A stretch of 41,305 nt of DNA. Origin: JBBPYR01 sp038199755 (GTDB lineage Bacteria > Chloroflexota > Ktedonobacteria > Ktedonobacterales > Ktedonobacteraceae). Below the pieces are notes generated by a model that was given only the letters and a program-made list of their open reading frames with translations, did no database searches and was not told the origin of the DNA. Location: contig JBBPYR010000143.1 in assembly GCA_038199755.1 (NCBI GenBank), positions 1 through 41,305 on the forward strand. The letters are read 5' to 3'. Below are positions 7,457 through 16,909 of this stretch, one piece after another; positions within the stretch are counted from its first letter, which is position 1; every line of letters starts with the position of its first letter. Both the position numbers and the translations under genes were made by a program.

Positions 7457-10400
7457 ATGCCTGGAAATAAACAAGTCTTTACCGAGGCTCTCAACTCCGC
7501 CGACCATCATCGCTGGGAAAGCCAATGGACGGAGGCAGCGCGAGAGTATCAACGTGCATTAGCAGAGTTTCCAGATGATGCGACAGCAAGAGGTGGTCTA
7601 GGATTTTGCTACATGCAAACAAAGCAGTGGCAACAAGCACTTCATGAGTATGAATATACCTTGCAACGTGACTCCGGTAACGTCATCGCGCTCAGTAAAA
7701 CAGCCGAGTTATATGGCATCTTAAATCGGCGTGAAGACGCCTATCATGCCTATCTGCACCTCGCTGATTTATATTCCCAGGCGGGACAGGGAGCCAGAGC
7801 CGAAGCCGCATGGCAAAAAGCCGTACAGCTTTCTCCCGGCAACCCAGAACCGCATGAGCGTCTTGCGACCTACTATTTCGGCAAAAAAGAAATTGTCGCG
7901 ATGATTCAGGAGCGATTGGCAGCCGCACAAGGCTACCTCTTACGTAACGAAACCGGCATGGCACGTGTGCAGTGTGAAGAGGTGCTACGCGCCGAGAGCA
8001 CGAACGTTCAGGCGCGACAATTGCTCGCTCAAATACTTGGAGGATATCATGGGGAACAACAATCGCCTTCAGGTACATTACAACCGGAAACTAATGTGAC
8101 ACGTTCAACAACAGAGAATATGGGGAATAACAGGCCTCATGGAAGTCAAACACCTTTTCCGTCTTCATCTTCGGGACCGTTAGCTCAAACGAATGGTTCT
8201 GCGATGAATGCGGCGAATAGAGCAAATATGGCAACATCAGGCAATTTAAGCGGAGGGAATACTGGCATCATGGGAAACATGGGTAGCGCGGGCAACTACG
8301 GTGGCGTAAGTAACTCTGGACCGTCCACTTCTATGGCGGGTTCCAATGGCGGAATGAGTTCTGCACATCGCAAACGAATTACAGCTAGCCAGGTCACAGG
8401 GGTCCTGAAGCAGGCTCAAACTTTCCAGACCCAGGGTCGTTTTAATGATGCTATCGACCTCTGTGAGCAGATTTTAGAGAGCGGTTTTGATCGACCGGAC
8501 GCTCGTTATTTCCTGGGCTGGCTCTATCAGGAGCAACAACGCTGGGACGACGCCATTCGTCAGTTCCAAGTCTTGCTCAATGACCCTGACTACGCATTGT
8601 CTTGCTACTACGCACTGGGACAATGCTATCGCGCACGTGGTGATTTACGGACCGCCACCATTCATTTTGACGAAGCGGTAGATCGTGTTAACCTGGACGC
8701 TCTGACCGTTGAGGAATCAGATCAATTGGTACAATTGTGCCAGGAAGCTGCCGAGGCACATCGCATGCTCGGCGAGCAAGAGCAGGCACTCACCGTCTAT
8801 AATGCGTTGCTCGGCTTCCTACGCAGTCGTGGCTGGAATGACAAGGTTGCTCAGGTCGAATTTATGCTACAACAAGCACAAAACCCACCGACACCAGCAC
8901 CAGTTCGTCAGCAAACACCACCAGTTAACGCCACACGCGTCTTGCCTCCAGAGCAGACGATGCAGCAGCCACAGCGACCACCGATCGCGTCGCCACCTTC
9001 TATTCCTGACGCCGCGACCATGGCGTTCAGCATGGGAAATATGACGAATGGGCAAAGCATGCCACCCGCAGCGATGCCACCCGTCACACAAGGACCACCG
9101 CTACAAAACGGTGGCGGCAACTCTTCCGAGCTGCCCGACTGGTTGACCGGCATCTTAAGCGATGCGGACAAGACACAAGTTGCCAACAAAACGGCTCAAG
9201 CAGCACAACCTGCACCGCCATCGGTTACAGACCAGGCGCGCGTGGATCAGCGTATACCAAATGGTGTACCCCCCGCACAGGAAGAGCAAAGCTTTTTACA
9301 AACAAATACAACCAGTGCGGCAAATACGGCACAGGTCGCACCCCCTTCTTCCTCTTGGCTAACCGAGAATGCGAAGACAACACGCTCTCAGCCATTGGAG
9401 CCACCAGTGGCTCCCGCGCCCGCACCTGCGCCCACTGCACAGAATGCGCCACAGACGTATGCTGCTCCCGTGCCTGCTTCTCAGTCTGTTCCTAGCACAC
9501 CACCCACGCAACAGACACCATCAGTCCCAGTGGTACCTTCTGCGCCAGCCCCAGTGCTAGCACAACAACCAACAGAGTTCATCATACCGGAAGCAGCAAG
9601 AGCTGACCAGCCAGCATATCCTGCCGCGCAAGCACCACTACCAACACCCGCCGCGAGACAACCTGTTGCCGAGGACTTATTGAGTCAGATGGCAGGCGAA
9701 GGCACAAGCGATGAAGCATTAAAGCAGGTCGCGGAAGCAGTCTTGACAAGTACCGCCTCACTGCCAGAGGGCATCCGCCTGCAAGTGGTGCGTTCGATGC
9801 AGGATATCCAGAAATATATTAATCATGGCCTGCTCAACTCCGCCACGGAGGAATGCCTGCGCGTGATTGATATGGCTCCACAATATCTCGATGTACACCA
9901 AGTCTTATGTGAGATTTATATCCACCAGGGCAAGGTTGAACAGGCCATCACCAAATATGGCATCCTCGTTGATACCTATATTGTCAATGGCCGCGTTGAG
10001 GATGCCATCGCCATCTATCGCCGCATCCTGCAACTCGAACCCAACAACCTGACCTATCGCATGCGTCTGATCTCCCTGCTCTCGACGCAGGGCAGCAAAG
10101 AAGATTTGCTGCGCGAACGCACCTTGGCGGCTGAATCCTACCTCCGTCTGGGCTATATGGATCGGGCCTTAACCGAACTGGAACAGGCACTTGAAGAGAG
10201 TCCAACCAGCGTGCCCACACGGTTGAACTACGCGTTGGCCTTGCAAAAGCTCGGACGAACACAGCAAGCGGTCACCGAATATCAACGGGTACTCCAGGTA
10301 GACCCACGCAATCTGACCGCTCTGGTGCGCTGGCACATCTCCATGATTATCACCGCGGGTACCTCACGTACCAGTTCACTCGAAGTGTTGAACCGCATTC

Positions 10401-11563
10401 GTTGGCAGTTGCGTGGCGAAGGCCAGAAGCACTACGATAACGTGGTGCGTGAATACAACCAGGCATCGGACACTTACCCCAACAACGCTGATGTGTATTA
10501 CACCCTCGGTCAGATACACCAGCAATCGGGAGCCTACGATAAAGCCCTGGCTTCTTATGACCTGGCAACCCGTGACAACGCCATAGAAGTCCTGGCACGC
10601 GTAGGAGCGGCCCAATGCCTACTGGCACAGGGCAAACCTGAAGCTGGTATCAACCAACTTGAGATGGCATTGCAAAGCGTCCGTCGTCCACAGTTCTCGC
10701 TTGACCCCAGCATCTGGGCTGCACGTCCACGCGCCGAAGGCGAAGAGCACCACGCGCCAGAGGTTGAAATTTCTCTCATGTTGGCCCAAGCCTACGAACG
10801 CACTGGAAGACAAGAGCAAAAGCAATCCATTCTGCGCCAGCTGAGGCAGAGCAAGGCTTCCAACGATGAAGTCACCTCCACGCTTGCCGAAATTTCGGCA
10901 CGATCAGGCGATGTCGAGGGAGCCGTGCAAGAATACCTCGAACTCGTCAACCACTACCGAAACAATCGTCAGATCGACAACGCGCTCAATGTGCTCAATG
11001 AAATGATACGCCTCGCACCGCAAGACCCACGCGCACATAGCACGCTGGCGGACCTCTACGTGAATCGTGGCCAACTCGACGAAAGTATCGCGGAACTACG
11101 CTTGCTGGCAGATATTCACCTGCGGCGCAATCAAATGGAAGAGGCGGCATCCGATCTAGAGCGCATCGGCAACATCTACGCCAACACGGGCAACAATGAA
11201 GATGCCTTGTCAAACCTGAAACAGGCCGCTGACCTCAATCCCAACTCGATGGACCTGCTCCGTGAGGTGGTTGGCTACTGCTTACAGCTTGGTCGCAACC
11301 AGGACGCGGTACGCTATCAGACCATCATTGCCCGTCACTACTTTGATACACAGCAGGTAAAAGAATCAGTAGCGGCCCTACAGCAATTGATCACCATTGA
11401 CAAGAACAACTTTGAAGCCTACGACCTGCTCGGCCAGACCTATCAGTCCGTAGGCGAATACGAGCAAGCCAGTCGCGTCTACAAGAACCTTGCCCGTATC
11501 AACCCCGACAGTTCCATCGCCCAGGAACGCCTGGCAACCCTACAAGGGTTAAGATCACAGTAA
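7457..11563 (+). CDS. Giant TPR-repeat protein with low-complexity linkers
   Basis: A 1368-residue protein with three TPR blocks, roughly residues 10-200, 308-470 and 735-1365, recognisable by the A..YY/LG..Y...G...A...Y pattern and repeated DP/NP turn residues. The blocks are joined by a Gly/Asn/Ser/Met-rich linker (about 205-305) and a long Pro/Ala/Gln/Thr-rich linker (about 472-730). TPRs form helical scaffolds that bind other proteins. No signal peptide, membrane helix or enzymatic motif is visible, so I infer a cytoplasmic scaffold. The start ATG follows a weak GAGAAAG site. The type IIG-like gene begins 35 bases after its stop and might be co-transcribed. Partners are unknown; kinase proteins in this window also carry TPRs or Pro-rich linkers. 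Confidence 0.85.
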   Translation: MPGNKQVFTEALNSADHHRWESQWTEAAREYQRALAEFPDDATARGGLGFCYMQTKQWQQALHEYEYTLQRDSGNVIALSKTAELYGILNRREDAYHAYLHLADLYSQAGQGARAEAAWQKAVQLSPGNPEPHERLATYYFGKKEIVAMIQERLAAAQGYLLRNETGMARVQCEEVLRAESTNVQARQLLAQILGGYHGEQQSPSGTLQPETNVTRSTTENMGNNRPHGSQTPFPSSSSGPLAQTNGSAMNAANRANMATSGNLSGGNTGIMGNMGSAGNYGGVSNSGPSTSMAGSNGGMSSAHRKRITASQVTGVLKQAQTFQTQGRFNDAIDLCEQILESGFDRPDARYFLGWLYQEQQRWDDAIRQFQVLLNDPDYALSCYYALGQCYRARGDLRTATIHFDEAVDRVNLDALTVEESDQLVQLCQEAAEAHRMLGEQEQALTVYNALLGFLRSRGWNDKVAQVEFMLQQAQNPPTPAPVRQQTPPVNATRVLPPEQTMQQPQRPPIASPPSIPDAATMAFSMGNMTNGQSMPPAAMPPVTQGPPLQNGGGNSSELPDWLTGILSDADKTQVANKTAQAAQPAPPSVTDQARVDQRIPNGVPPAQEEQSFLQTNTTSAANTAQVAPPSSSWLTENAKTTRSQPLEPPVAPAPAPAPTAQNAPQTYAAPVPASQSVPSTPPTQQTPSVPVVPSAPAPVLAQQPTEFIIPEAARADQPAYPAAQAPLPTPAARQPVAEDLLSQMAGEGTSDEALKQVAEAVLTSTASLPEGIRLQVVRSMQDIQKYINHGLLNSATEECLRVIDMAPQYLDVHQVLCEIYIHQGKVEQAITKYGILVDTYIVNGRVEDAIAIYRRILQLEPNNLTYRMRLISLLSTQGSKEDLLRERTLAAESYLRLGYMDRALTELEQALEESPTSVPTRLNYALALQKLGRTQQAVTEYQRVLQVDPRNLTALVRWHISMIITAGTSRTSSLEVLNRIRWQLRGEGQKHYDNVVREYNQASDTYPNNADVYYTLGQIHQQSGAYDKALASYDLATRDNAIEVLARVGAAQCLLAQGKPEAGINQLEMALQSVRRPQFSLDPSIWAARPRAEGEEHHAPEVEISLMLAQAYERTGRQEQKQSILRQLRQSKASNDEVTSTLAEISARSGDVEGAVQEYLELVNHYRNNRQIDNALNVLNEMIRLAPQDPRAHSTLADLYVNRGQLDESIAELRLLADIHLRRNQMEEAASDLERIGNIYANTGNNEDALSNLKQAADLNPNSMDLLREVVGYCLQLGRNQDAVRYQTIIARHYFDTQQVKESVAALQQLITIDKNNFEAYDLLGQTYQSVGEYEQASRVYKNLARINPDSSIAQERLATLQGLRSQ

Positions 11564-11598
11564 AAGACGTTGACACAGCAAAAGATAGGGGGTTGGTT

Positions 11599-13941
11599 AT
11601 GGCTAAGCACTCTTCTGAAACAAGGACGGAAACACTCACCCTTGACTTGCTCCATATACAAGGATGGGTTACAAGTCGCCCCCCTCATGGCTGTGTTATT
11701 AGACAAAACGAATACAAAGCTTTTTTAGAGTTGGAAGAGATTTTTAAAGGGAAAAGTAAACGTGGCCAAGGAGATGGCTATCCCGACTTCCTCATCATTT
11801 CCGGCGAGACCTATCGGCCTCAGATGGTTATTGAGGCGAAAGCTGATGCGAGTGACCTCGAAAAGGCGTTAGAAGAAGCAATTCACTATAGCGAAGCATG
11901 TAGGCTAGCTGGACATCAAGTCATCGCGGTGGGAGTTGCAGGACAGGAGAAAACAGAAATACGTATCGGCGTGTTAAAGTATACTCAGAATACATGGCAA
12001 CGTGTAGCCTACGCTAGCAACCTTATTTCCTGGATTCCTACACCTGACGATGTGCTTTCTCTTTTAACATCCCCTGGACTACTAGACCTTGCCCCTGTCA
12101 TACCAAAAGCTGAGATATTAGCTAATAAAGCCGATGTTATTAATCGACTTCTACGTGAAGCTCATGTCAAAGATGAATATAGACCGGCCTATGTTGGAGC
12201 AATGATGCTGGCACTCTGGCAATCACGAGGTGCCATCCGAAAAGACCCTGATTTCGTTCTACGTGATATCAATACCGCTTGTGAGGATGCCTATGCTAAA
12301 GGTGGTAAGCCTGAATTAGCCAGAAGCCTCCATATAGATGAAGCTAACACGAGACTAGCTAACACGTCATGGCAAATATTAGCAACATTGGAAAAACTCA
12401 ATGTCGTTACTGCCTCATTTGCCCATGATTATCTAGGCCAGCTCTACGAAGCCTTCTTTCGCTACACAGGCGGAAACACAATTGGTCAATACTTTACACC
12501 ACGGCACATCACCCGTTTTATGATAGACATCTGTGAAATCTCTACAAATGACATTGTTATCGATCCCGCATGTGGCACGGGTGGTTTCCTCATTGCCGCT
12601 TTGCAATATCTTTTTGATCAATCAAAGTTACGCTACGAAGATATCATTAAGATTATACAAAATAACCTTATCGGTTACGAATCGGAACCCATTACGGCTG
12701 CGCTTTGTGTTGCTAACATGATTTTACGTGGAGATGGTAAAACAGGTATACGCAAAGCAGATTGCTTCTCGGCAAAGGATTATCCTAGCGGCAAGTGCCA
12801 AGTTGCACTGATGAATCCTCCTTTTCCCCACGAAAAAACAGATGTGCCACCACAGCGATTTGTAGAGCGCGCACTGGAAGCACTTGAACAACGCGGAAAG
12901 TTTGCTGTTATCCTTCCAACCAGTATGATCGCAAAAAATGAAACAGGTGGGTGGCGCAGCCATATCTTATCGCAACACACACTTTTGGCGGTTTGCCAAC
13001 TACCAGATGAATTATTTCAACCGTATGCATCAGCGACTACTTCCGTAATACTTCTCGAAAAGGGTATACCGCACAACATGAAGCGCAAGACCATCTTTAC
13101 CCGCATCGCATGTGATGGTTTTACACTGCGTAAAGGGACTCGTGTTGCACGTCAAGACGGTAAAAATCAACTACCACAAGCTGTTGATGCGGTACTCAAT
13201 AAAAAAGAAATCCCTGGATTTTCTGGCCTTGCTACTGTATCAGGAGAGGCTGAGTGGTCTCCTGGAGTCTATATTCCTTCTACATTGCCAACTGAGGACG
13301 AATTAAAGATAAATATTGATGAACTACTGCGACGCTTAGCCTCTTTTTATGTGAGATATGCATCGCAAGTTGCTCATCAAAGAACCAAATTGAACACGGG
13401 AGAGTTAAAAGCAACACCATATACTGAGTTGATCGGAGCTGCAAGATTAGCAAATGCCCAAGCGTTTTCAAGCAATCAAGACACAATTGGTGAGCTTTTT
13501 ACTATATTTTATGGTCAAAAAGAGCTACATAGTCGCGGTGATATTCCAATAGGGGACACCCTAGTCGTATCTCCTACTGAGGAGTATAATGGCTGCTACG
13601 GTTGGCTCTCGTTCGACCATCTTATTCAAGCACCATTTGTTACCGTTGCTCAGACTGGTACTATAGGAGAAGCGTTTGTTCAATTAGAGCCTTGCGGCGT
13701 CAACGATGATTGTCTGATCCTACTTCCTAAAGCTGGTACTTCTTTGCCTATCTCTTGCCTTTTTATTGCCGCCGCACTCATTCGATTAGAACGATGGCGT
13801 TTTAGCTACGGTCGTAAACTGACACCTTCCAGAATACATAATTTTCGGATGTCGCGCATGCCTCAGCTTGAGTCTTGGACACAGGATCAGCTAGAGAAAT
13901 GGACCAAGATTACAGAAGCTGCCGTGTCCTCATATTATTAG
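11599..13941 (+). CDS. Single-chain restriction-modification protein (type IIG-like: nuclease, N6-adenine methylase, specificity domain)
   Basis: A 780-residue protein. The N-terminal domain carries a PD-(D/E)xK nuclease signature: PD at 62-63, then VIEAK with E79 and K81. An HsdM-like adenine methylase follows, with the FTPRHI region, motif I DPACGTGGF near 319 and motif IV NPPF near 405. The last 160 residues (TVAQTGTIGEAF, then VNDDCLIL, RWRFSYGRKL) resemble a type I/IIG target-recognition domain. All parts for self-contained restriction and modification are in one chain. ATG 11599, six bases after AGGGGG, is preferred to an in-frame TTG at 11593. The gene is more AT-rich than its neighbours and sits between housekeeping genes, suggesting transfer. 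The recognition sequence is unknown. Confidence 0.85.
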   Translation: MAKHSSETRTETLTLDLLHIQGWVTSRPPHGCVIRQNEYKAFLELEEIFKGKSKRGQGDGYPDFLIISGETYRPQMVIEAKADASDLEKALEEAIHYSEACRLAGHQVIAVGVAGQEKTEIRIGVLKYTQNTWQRVAYASNLISWIPTPDDVLSLLTSPGLLDLAPVIPKAEILANKADVINRLLREAHVKDEYRPAYVGAMMLALWQSRGAIRKDPDFVLRDINTACEDAYAKGGKPELARSLHIDEANTRLANTSWQILATLEKLNVVTASFAHDYLGQLYEAFFRYTGGNTIGQYFTPRHITRFMIDICEISTNDIVIDPACGTGGFLIAALQYLFDQSKLRYEDIIKIIQNNLIGYESEPITAALCVANMILRGDGKTGIRKADCFSAKDYPSGKCQVALMNPPFPHEKTDVPPQRFVERALEALEQRGKFAVILPTSMIAKNETGGWRSHILSQHTLLAVCQLPDELFQPYASATTSVILLEKGIPHNMKRKTIFTRIACDGFTLRKGTRVARQDGKNQLPQAVDAVLNKKEIPGFSGLATVSGEAEWSPGVYIPSTLPTEDELKINIDELLRRLASFYVRYASQVAHQRTKLNTGELKATPYTELIGAARLANAQAFSSNQDTIGELFTIFYGQKELHSRGDIPIGDTLVVSPTEEYNGCYGWLSFDHLIQAPFVTVAQTGTIGEAFVQLEPCGVNDDCLILLPKAGTSLPISCLFIAAALIRLERWRFSYGRKLTPSRIHNFRMSRMPQLESWTQDQLEKWTKITEAAVSSYY

Positions 13942-13945
13942 TATC

Positions 13946-15007
13946 TCAATGACCAGCCTCTCTCGTTTGTTTATGTCGCTGCTCATCGCGCCAACGTTTG
14001 ACATCCAGCAAGCGCCGATAGGCCTCATACACCAATGGTTGATACACCAGATCGTGCGTCACCAGCGAACGCAGTGCATAGCCGCCAAAACCGCGCTTGA
14101 AGACATAGACGCCCCAGAGTTCCTGCCCCTCTTCTAACACATCGGGAATACCACGAAAATTATAGTACGAGCAGCCATGCGCTTTGGCCCACTGCATACT
14201 CGTCCATTGTAGCAAGTGATTAGGCATACGCTCACGCTCCTCATTTGAGGACGCCCCAAACATATACCAGCTCCAACGCCCCAGCCACAAAATAATCGTG
14301 CCCGCGATAGCCTTCCCCTCGTATTCCGCAAGAAACAATGCTACATGGTCGCCCTCACTGTACAGGCGCATGATGTCTTCATAATGCGTTTTATTGTGTA
14401 TGAAAAACTGATCCCGCTCACTCGTTGTCTCATAAATGCGATAGAACGTATCAAGGTCCGCCTGCCCCACCCCACGCCGCACCGTAATCCCCTTGCGCCC
14501 CGCGAGGCGAATATTGTAACGCCACTTCTCCTTCATCCCCGCGAGAACGGTTTTCTCATCCGCCTCAATGTTCAGCACCCACTCATGGCGGATATGGGTC
14601 GCATAGGGGTTGGCACGAAAGCCACGCCTCTCTAGAGCTGTCAGCCAGCGTGTATCGCCATCCGCAACACTCGGCTCTATTTTGAGCATAAACGCCCCCC
14701 GTTTATGGGCCTCTGCCTTGACAAAATTCAGCAAGACGGTCAGTGCGGGCGATTCCGGATCATCAATCACTGGACCACGTGGTGCATAAAAGAAGGTACG
14801 CTTCAGCACAGGAGCACGCGAAACAAGAATAAGCATCGCGGCACACAATGCATCCTGCTCATCCAGCACCCCCACACGTAACGCCTCTATTGCCCCCAGG
14901 TGCGGTGACAGCGTTCCCCACTCATAGGATTGGGTTATATTGCAACAGGTCGAGCCAGCCACGAAATTATCCCACTGCTGCCGATCTGTAATGATGCACG
15001 CTTGCAT
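13946..15007 (-). CDS. FemAB/FemX-like aminoacyltransferase, copy 1
   Basis: A 353-residue FemAB-family protein. Such enzymes use aminoacyl-tRNA to add amino acids to the peptidoglycan stem peptide, via a double GNAT fold. Landmarks: QSYEWG near 27, an APRGPVIDD segment, the WRYNIRLAGRKG helix, ERDQFFIHNK, FGASSNEERERMP, the WAKAHGCSYYNFRGIPDV strand and the WGVYVFKRGFGG end. It begins 11 bases after the second FemAB gene on the minus strand with AAGGA before the ATG, so the two are co-transcribed with the acetyltransferase. Whether the target is lipid II or another acceptor is unknown. It converges on the type IIG-like gene with only four bases between. Confidence 0.88.
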   Translation of the reverse strand: MQACIITDRQQWDNFVAGSTCCNITQSYEWGTLSPHLGAIEALRVGVLDEQDALCAAMLILVSRAPVLKRTFFYAPRGPVIDDPESPALTVLLNFVKAEAHKRGAFMLKIEPSVADGDTRWLTALERRGFRANPYATHIRHEWVLNIEADEKTVLAGMKEKWRYNIRLAGRKGITVRRGVGQADLDTFYRIYETTSERDQFFIHNKTHYEDIMRLYSEGDHVALFLAEYEGKAIAGTIILWLGRWSWYMFGASSNEERERMPNHLLQWTSMQWAKAHGCSYYNFRGIPDVLEEGQELWGVYVFKRGFGGYALRSLVTHDLVYQPLVYEAYRRLLDVKRWRDEQRHKQTREAGH

Positions 15008-15018
15008 GGCGTATCCTT

Positions 15019-16158
15019 CTATGGAACTTGTACGTTCTTCTCACTGTGAGCGGCTTCTGCTTTTCCACGTGCCGCCCGTTCCAATTCGACCTTTTTGCGT
15101 TCTTCATGGCGTTGGGCGCGACGCAGTTCTACCATCTTGCGCCAGCCACGATAGAGCAGAGGCCGATAGACATAATCCTGTGTGGGCATATTCAAGCGCG
15201 AAAAGCCATCGAAGCCCTTCTTGTACTCATAGACCCCCCACATTTCCTCGCCCGGCTCCAACACTTCGGGAATGGTGCGGAAATCGAAAAAGTCGCAGCC
15301 GCGCTCTTTTGCCCACAGTATACAGCGATACTGCAACAGGTAGGTTGGTTTCAGGTTGCGTTTATTGTTCGATGACGCCCCAAACATGTCCCAGCACCAA
15401 TCCCCAAAGCGTATCAACATCTTGGCCGCAATAGCCTCGCCCTCGTGTTCGGCCAGGTACAGCACGGCATCGCCCTTTGAGCCGAAGTAGCGCAGAATCT
15501 CTTTGTGATACTCTTTACCATGAATAAAAAAGGCATCACGTTCGCTGGTAAGCTTGAGCAGGTCGTAATAGGTATCAAAATCAGCATCGCCATTAGCCTC
15601 GCGAATAAGCACCCCTTTACGTTCGGCTGAGCGCACATTTTGACGCCACGTCATCTTGAAATTCGCCAGCAGTTGTTCAGCACCGGGGCGAATGTCCAGC
15701 ACCCAACTCCTGCGTCCATGTACGGCGACGGGATTAGTGATAAAACCAATCTTGCGATAAGCGACCATCCACTCATCCAGGCGCGGGTCATCATCGGCGA
15801 TATTAGGCTCAACGCGCAAGACGACCGCGTGCTCCTTTTTCGCGATGGTGTGCGCGTGCGCCATCAATGCTGGCAAAGCTGGCGCAGCGGGACTCTCCAC
15901 CGTGGGTCCACGCACACTATACAGCCAGTTGGGGTGAAAGCCCGGCACAGCGACGGGCAAGGGAACGGGAGCAACCGTCAGCAACATAGCCCCCACCAGA
16001 CGCCCATCATCCAACGCTCCCAGCCGATAAATTTTGCCACCGAGATACCTATTCAGCTCGCCCCATTCATAGGATTGCAGCAAGTGACCACGTGGCTGGC
16101 TGGTCAAAAAATCATTCCATTGCGCCTGCTCAGTAATTTCCTGGATAGTAATCGTCAT
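15019..16158 (-). CDS. FemAB/FemX-like aminoacyltransferase, copy 2
   Basis: A 379-residue paralogue of the downstream gene, sharing in the same order QSYEWGELN, YSVRGP, FKMTWRQNVRSAERKGV, ERDAFFIHGK, FGASSNNKRNLKP, WAKERGCDFFDFRTIPEVLEPG and WGVYEYKKGFDGF. It has a longer C-terminal tail rich in Arg, Glu and Lys. The pair looks like an old tandem duplication; in Firmicutes, paralogous Fem proteins add successive bridge residues, and a similar division of labour is inferred here. The ATG overlaps the acetyltransferase stop in an ATGA, so translation is probably coupled. Confidence 0.88.
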   Translation of the reverse strand: MTITIQEITEQAQWNDFLTSQPRGHLLQSYEWGELNRYLGGKIYRLGALDDGRLVGAMLLTVAPVPLPVAVPGFHPNWLYSVRGPTVESPAAPALPALMAHAHTIAKKEHAVVLRVEPNIADDDPRLDEWMVAYRKIGFITNPVAVHGRRSWVLDIRPGAEQLLANFKMTWRQNVRSAERKGVLIREANGDADFDTYYDLLKLTSERDAFFIHGKEYHKEILRYFGSKGDAVLYLAEHEGEAIAAKMLIRFGDWCWDMFGASSNNKRNLKPTYLLQYRCILWAKERGCDFFDFRTIPEVLEPGEEMWGVYEYKKGFDGFSRLNMPTQDYVYRPLLYRGWRKMVELRRAQRHEERKKVELERAARGKAEAAHSEKNVQVP

Positions 16159-16724
16159 AGGCCGTATTTTTCCAGATATTCGCTTCTCAACATGCTATAG
16201 ACGCAGACATTCTGATGCTTCCCATTCCTCATAATCATTTGCCGTAGCGTGCCCTCGTACTGAAAACCCGCCTTCTCATCGGCACGGCGTCCACCAATGT
16301 TATCTTCCATGTCCTGCGTCTGAATACGATTCAGGTTCAATTCCAAAAAACCATAGCGAATCATCAATTTGGTGCATTCAGTACCATAGCCCTTGCCCCA
16401 GGCTGCACGATCAATGATATTATAAAACTCGGCACTTTGATTGAGATGATTGATATCTTTCAAGCCCGCCAGACCAATCAACGTGTTGTCGCTATTCAGG
16501 CAGACACCGAAGATAATATGGCCGAACGTCTTGTAGAGATTCTCGATGCGCTCCTTACCGCGAGCGTCGCTGGTGGGATAGACAGAAAAATAGCGGCGCA
16601 CCTCTTCATCATTCAACCACGTCGAATAGGCATGGTTATCCTGCCCTGGCTCTAATGGACGCAGATAGATGCGCTCACCAACAATAAAGGGGTTTTGCAT
16701 GTGTGCAGTATCACTATCAGGCAT
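16155..16724 (-). CDS. GNAT family N-acetyltransferase (RimJ/RimL type)
   Basis: A 189-residue acetyl-CoA-dependent transferase. It shows ERIYLRPLEPGQD at the N-terminus, the WLNDEEVRRYF substrate-side segment, the acetyl-CoA loop around WGKGYGTECTKLMIRYGF, and an NRIQTQDMEDN...EKAGFQYEGTLR end typical of RimJ/RimL-like enzymes that acetylate protein N-termini, antibiotics or sugars. Substrate unknown. Start: ATG 16724 follows AGAGAGGA by about ten bases; a longer frame to 16793 adds residues with no family match. It is first in an operon with two FemAB-like genes, so a cell-wall-related substrate is possible but not shown. Confidence 0.85.
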   Translation of the reverse strand: MPDSDTAHMQNPFIVGERIYLRPLEPGQDNHAYSTWLNDEEVRRYFSVYPTSDARGKERIENLYKTFGHIIFGVCLNSDNTLIGLAGLKDINHLNQSAEFYNIIDRAAWGKGYGTECTKLMIRYGFLELNLNRIQTQDMEDNIGGRRADEKAGFQYEGTLRQMIMRNGKHQNVCVYSMLRSEYLEKYGL

Positions 16725-16816
16725 AAACTGATGTTCCTCTCTTCTTCTCACGCGTTCGCCGCCAAGTATAACATAGCGCACGAAGAGAGGCAATTCCCCA
16801 CATTCCGCAAGGGTAT

Positions 16817-16896
16817 GGGGCTTCCCGCCCGTCAGGGTGGGGTGTAGGGACCAGCTTCAGCGCGTCCGGGGTGGGGCCTCCCGCTCGCAAGGATGG
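16817..16896. repeat. Imperfect GC-rich direct repeat in an intergenic space
   Basis: A 24-base unit (16817-16840) recurs at 16873-16896 with about five mismatches. Each begins GGGGC and carries a TCCCGC core, with a GC-rich spacer between them. It lies between the acetyltransferase and kinase genes and looks like a dispersed intergenic repeat, though no other copy was seen in this window. Confidence 0.4.
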
Positions 16897-16909
16897 AGAT
16901 ATATAATTA

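Noticed and set aside
16725..16793. Longer N-terminus for the acetyltransferase
   Set aside because: The extra residues show no family match and the ATG at 16724 has the better ribosome-binding site.
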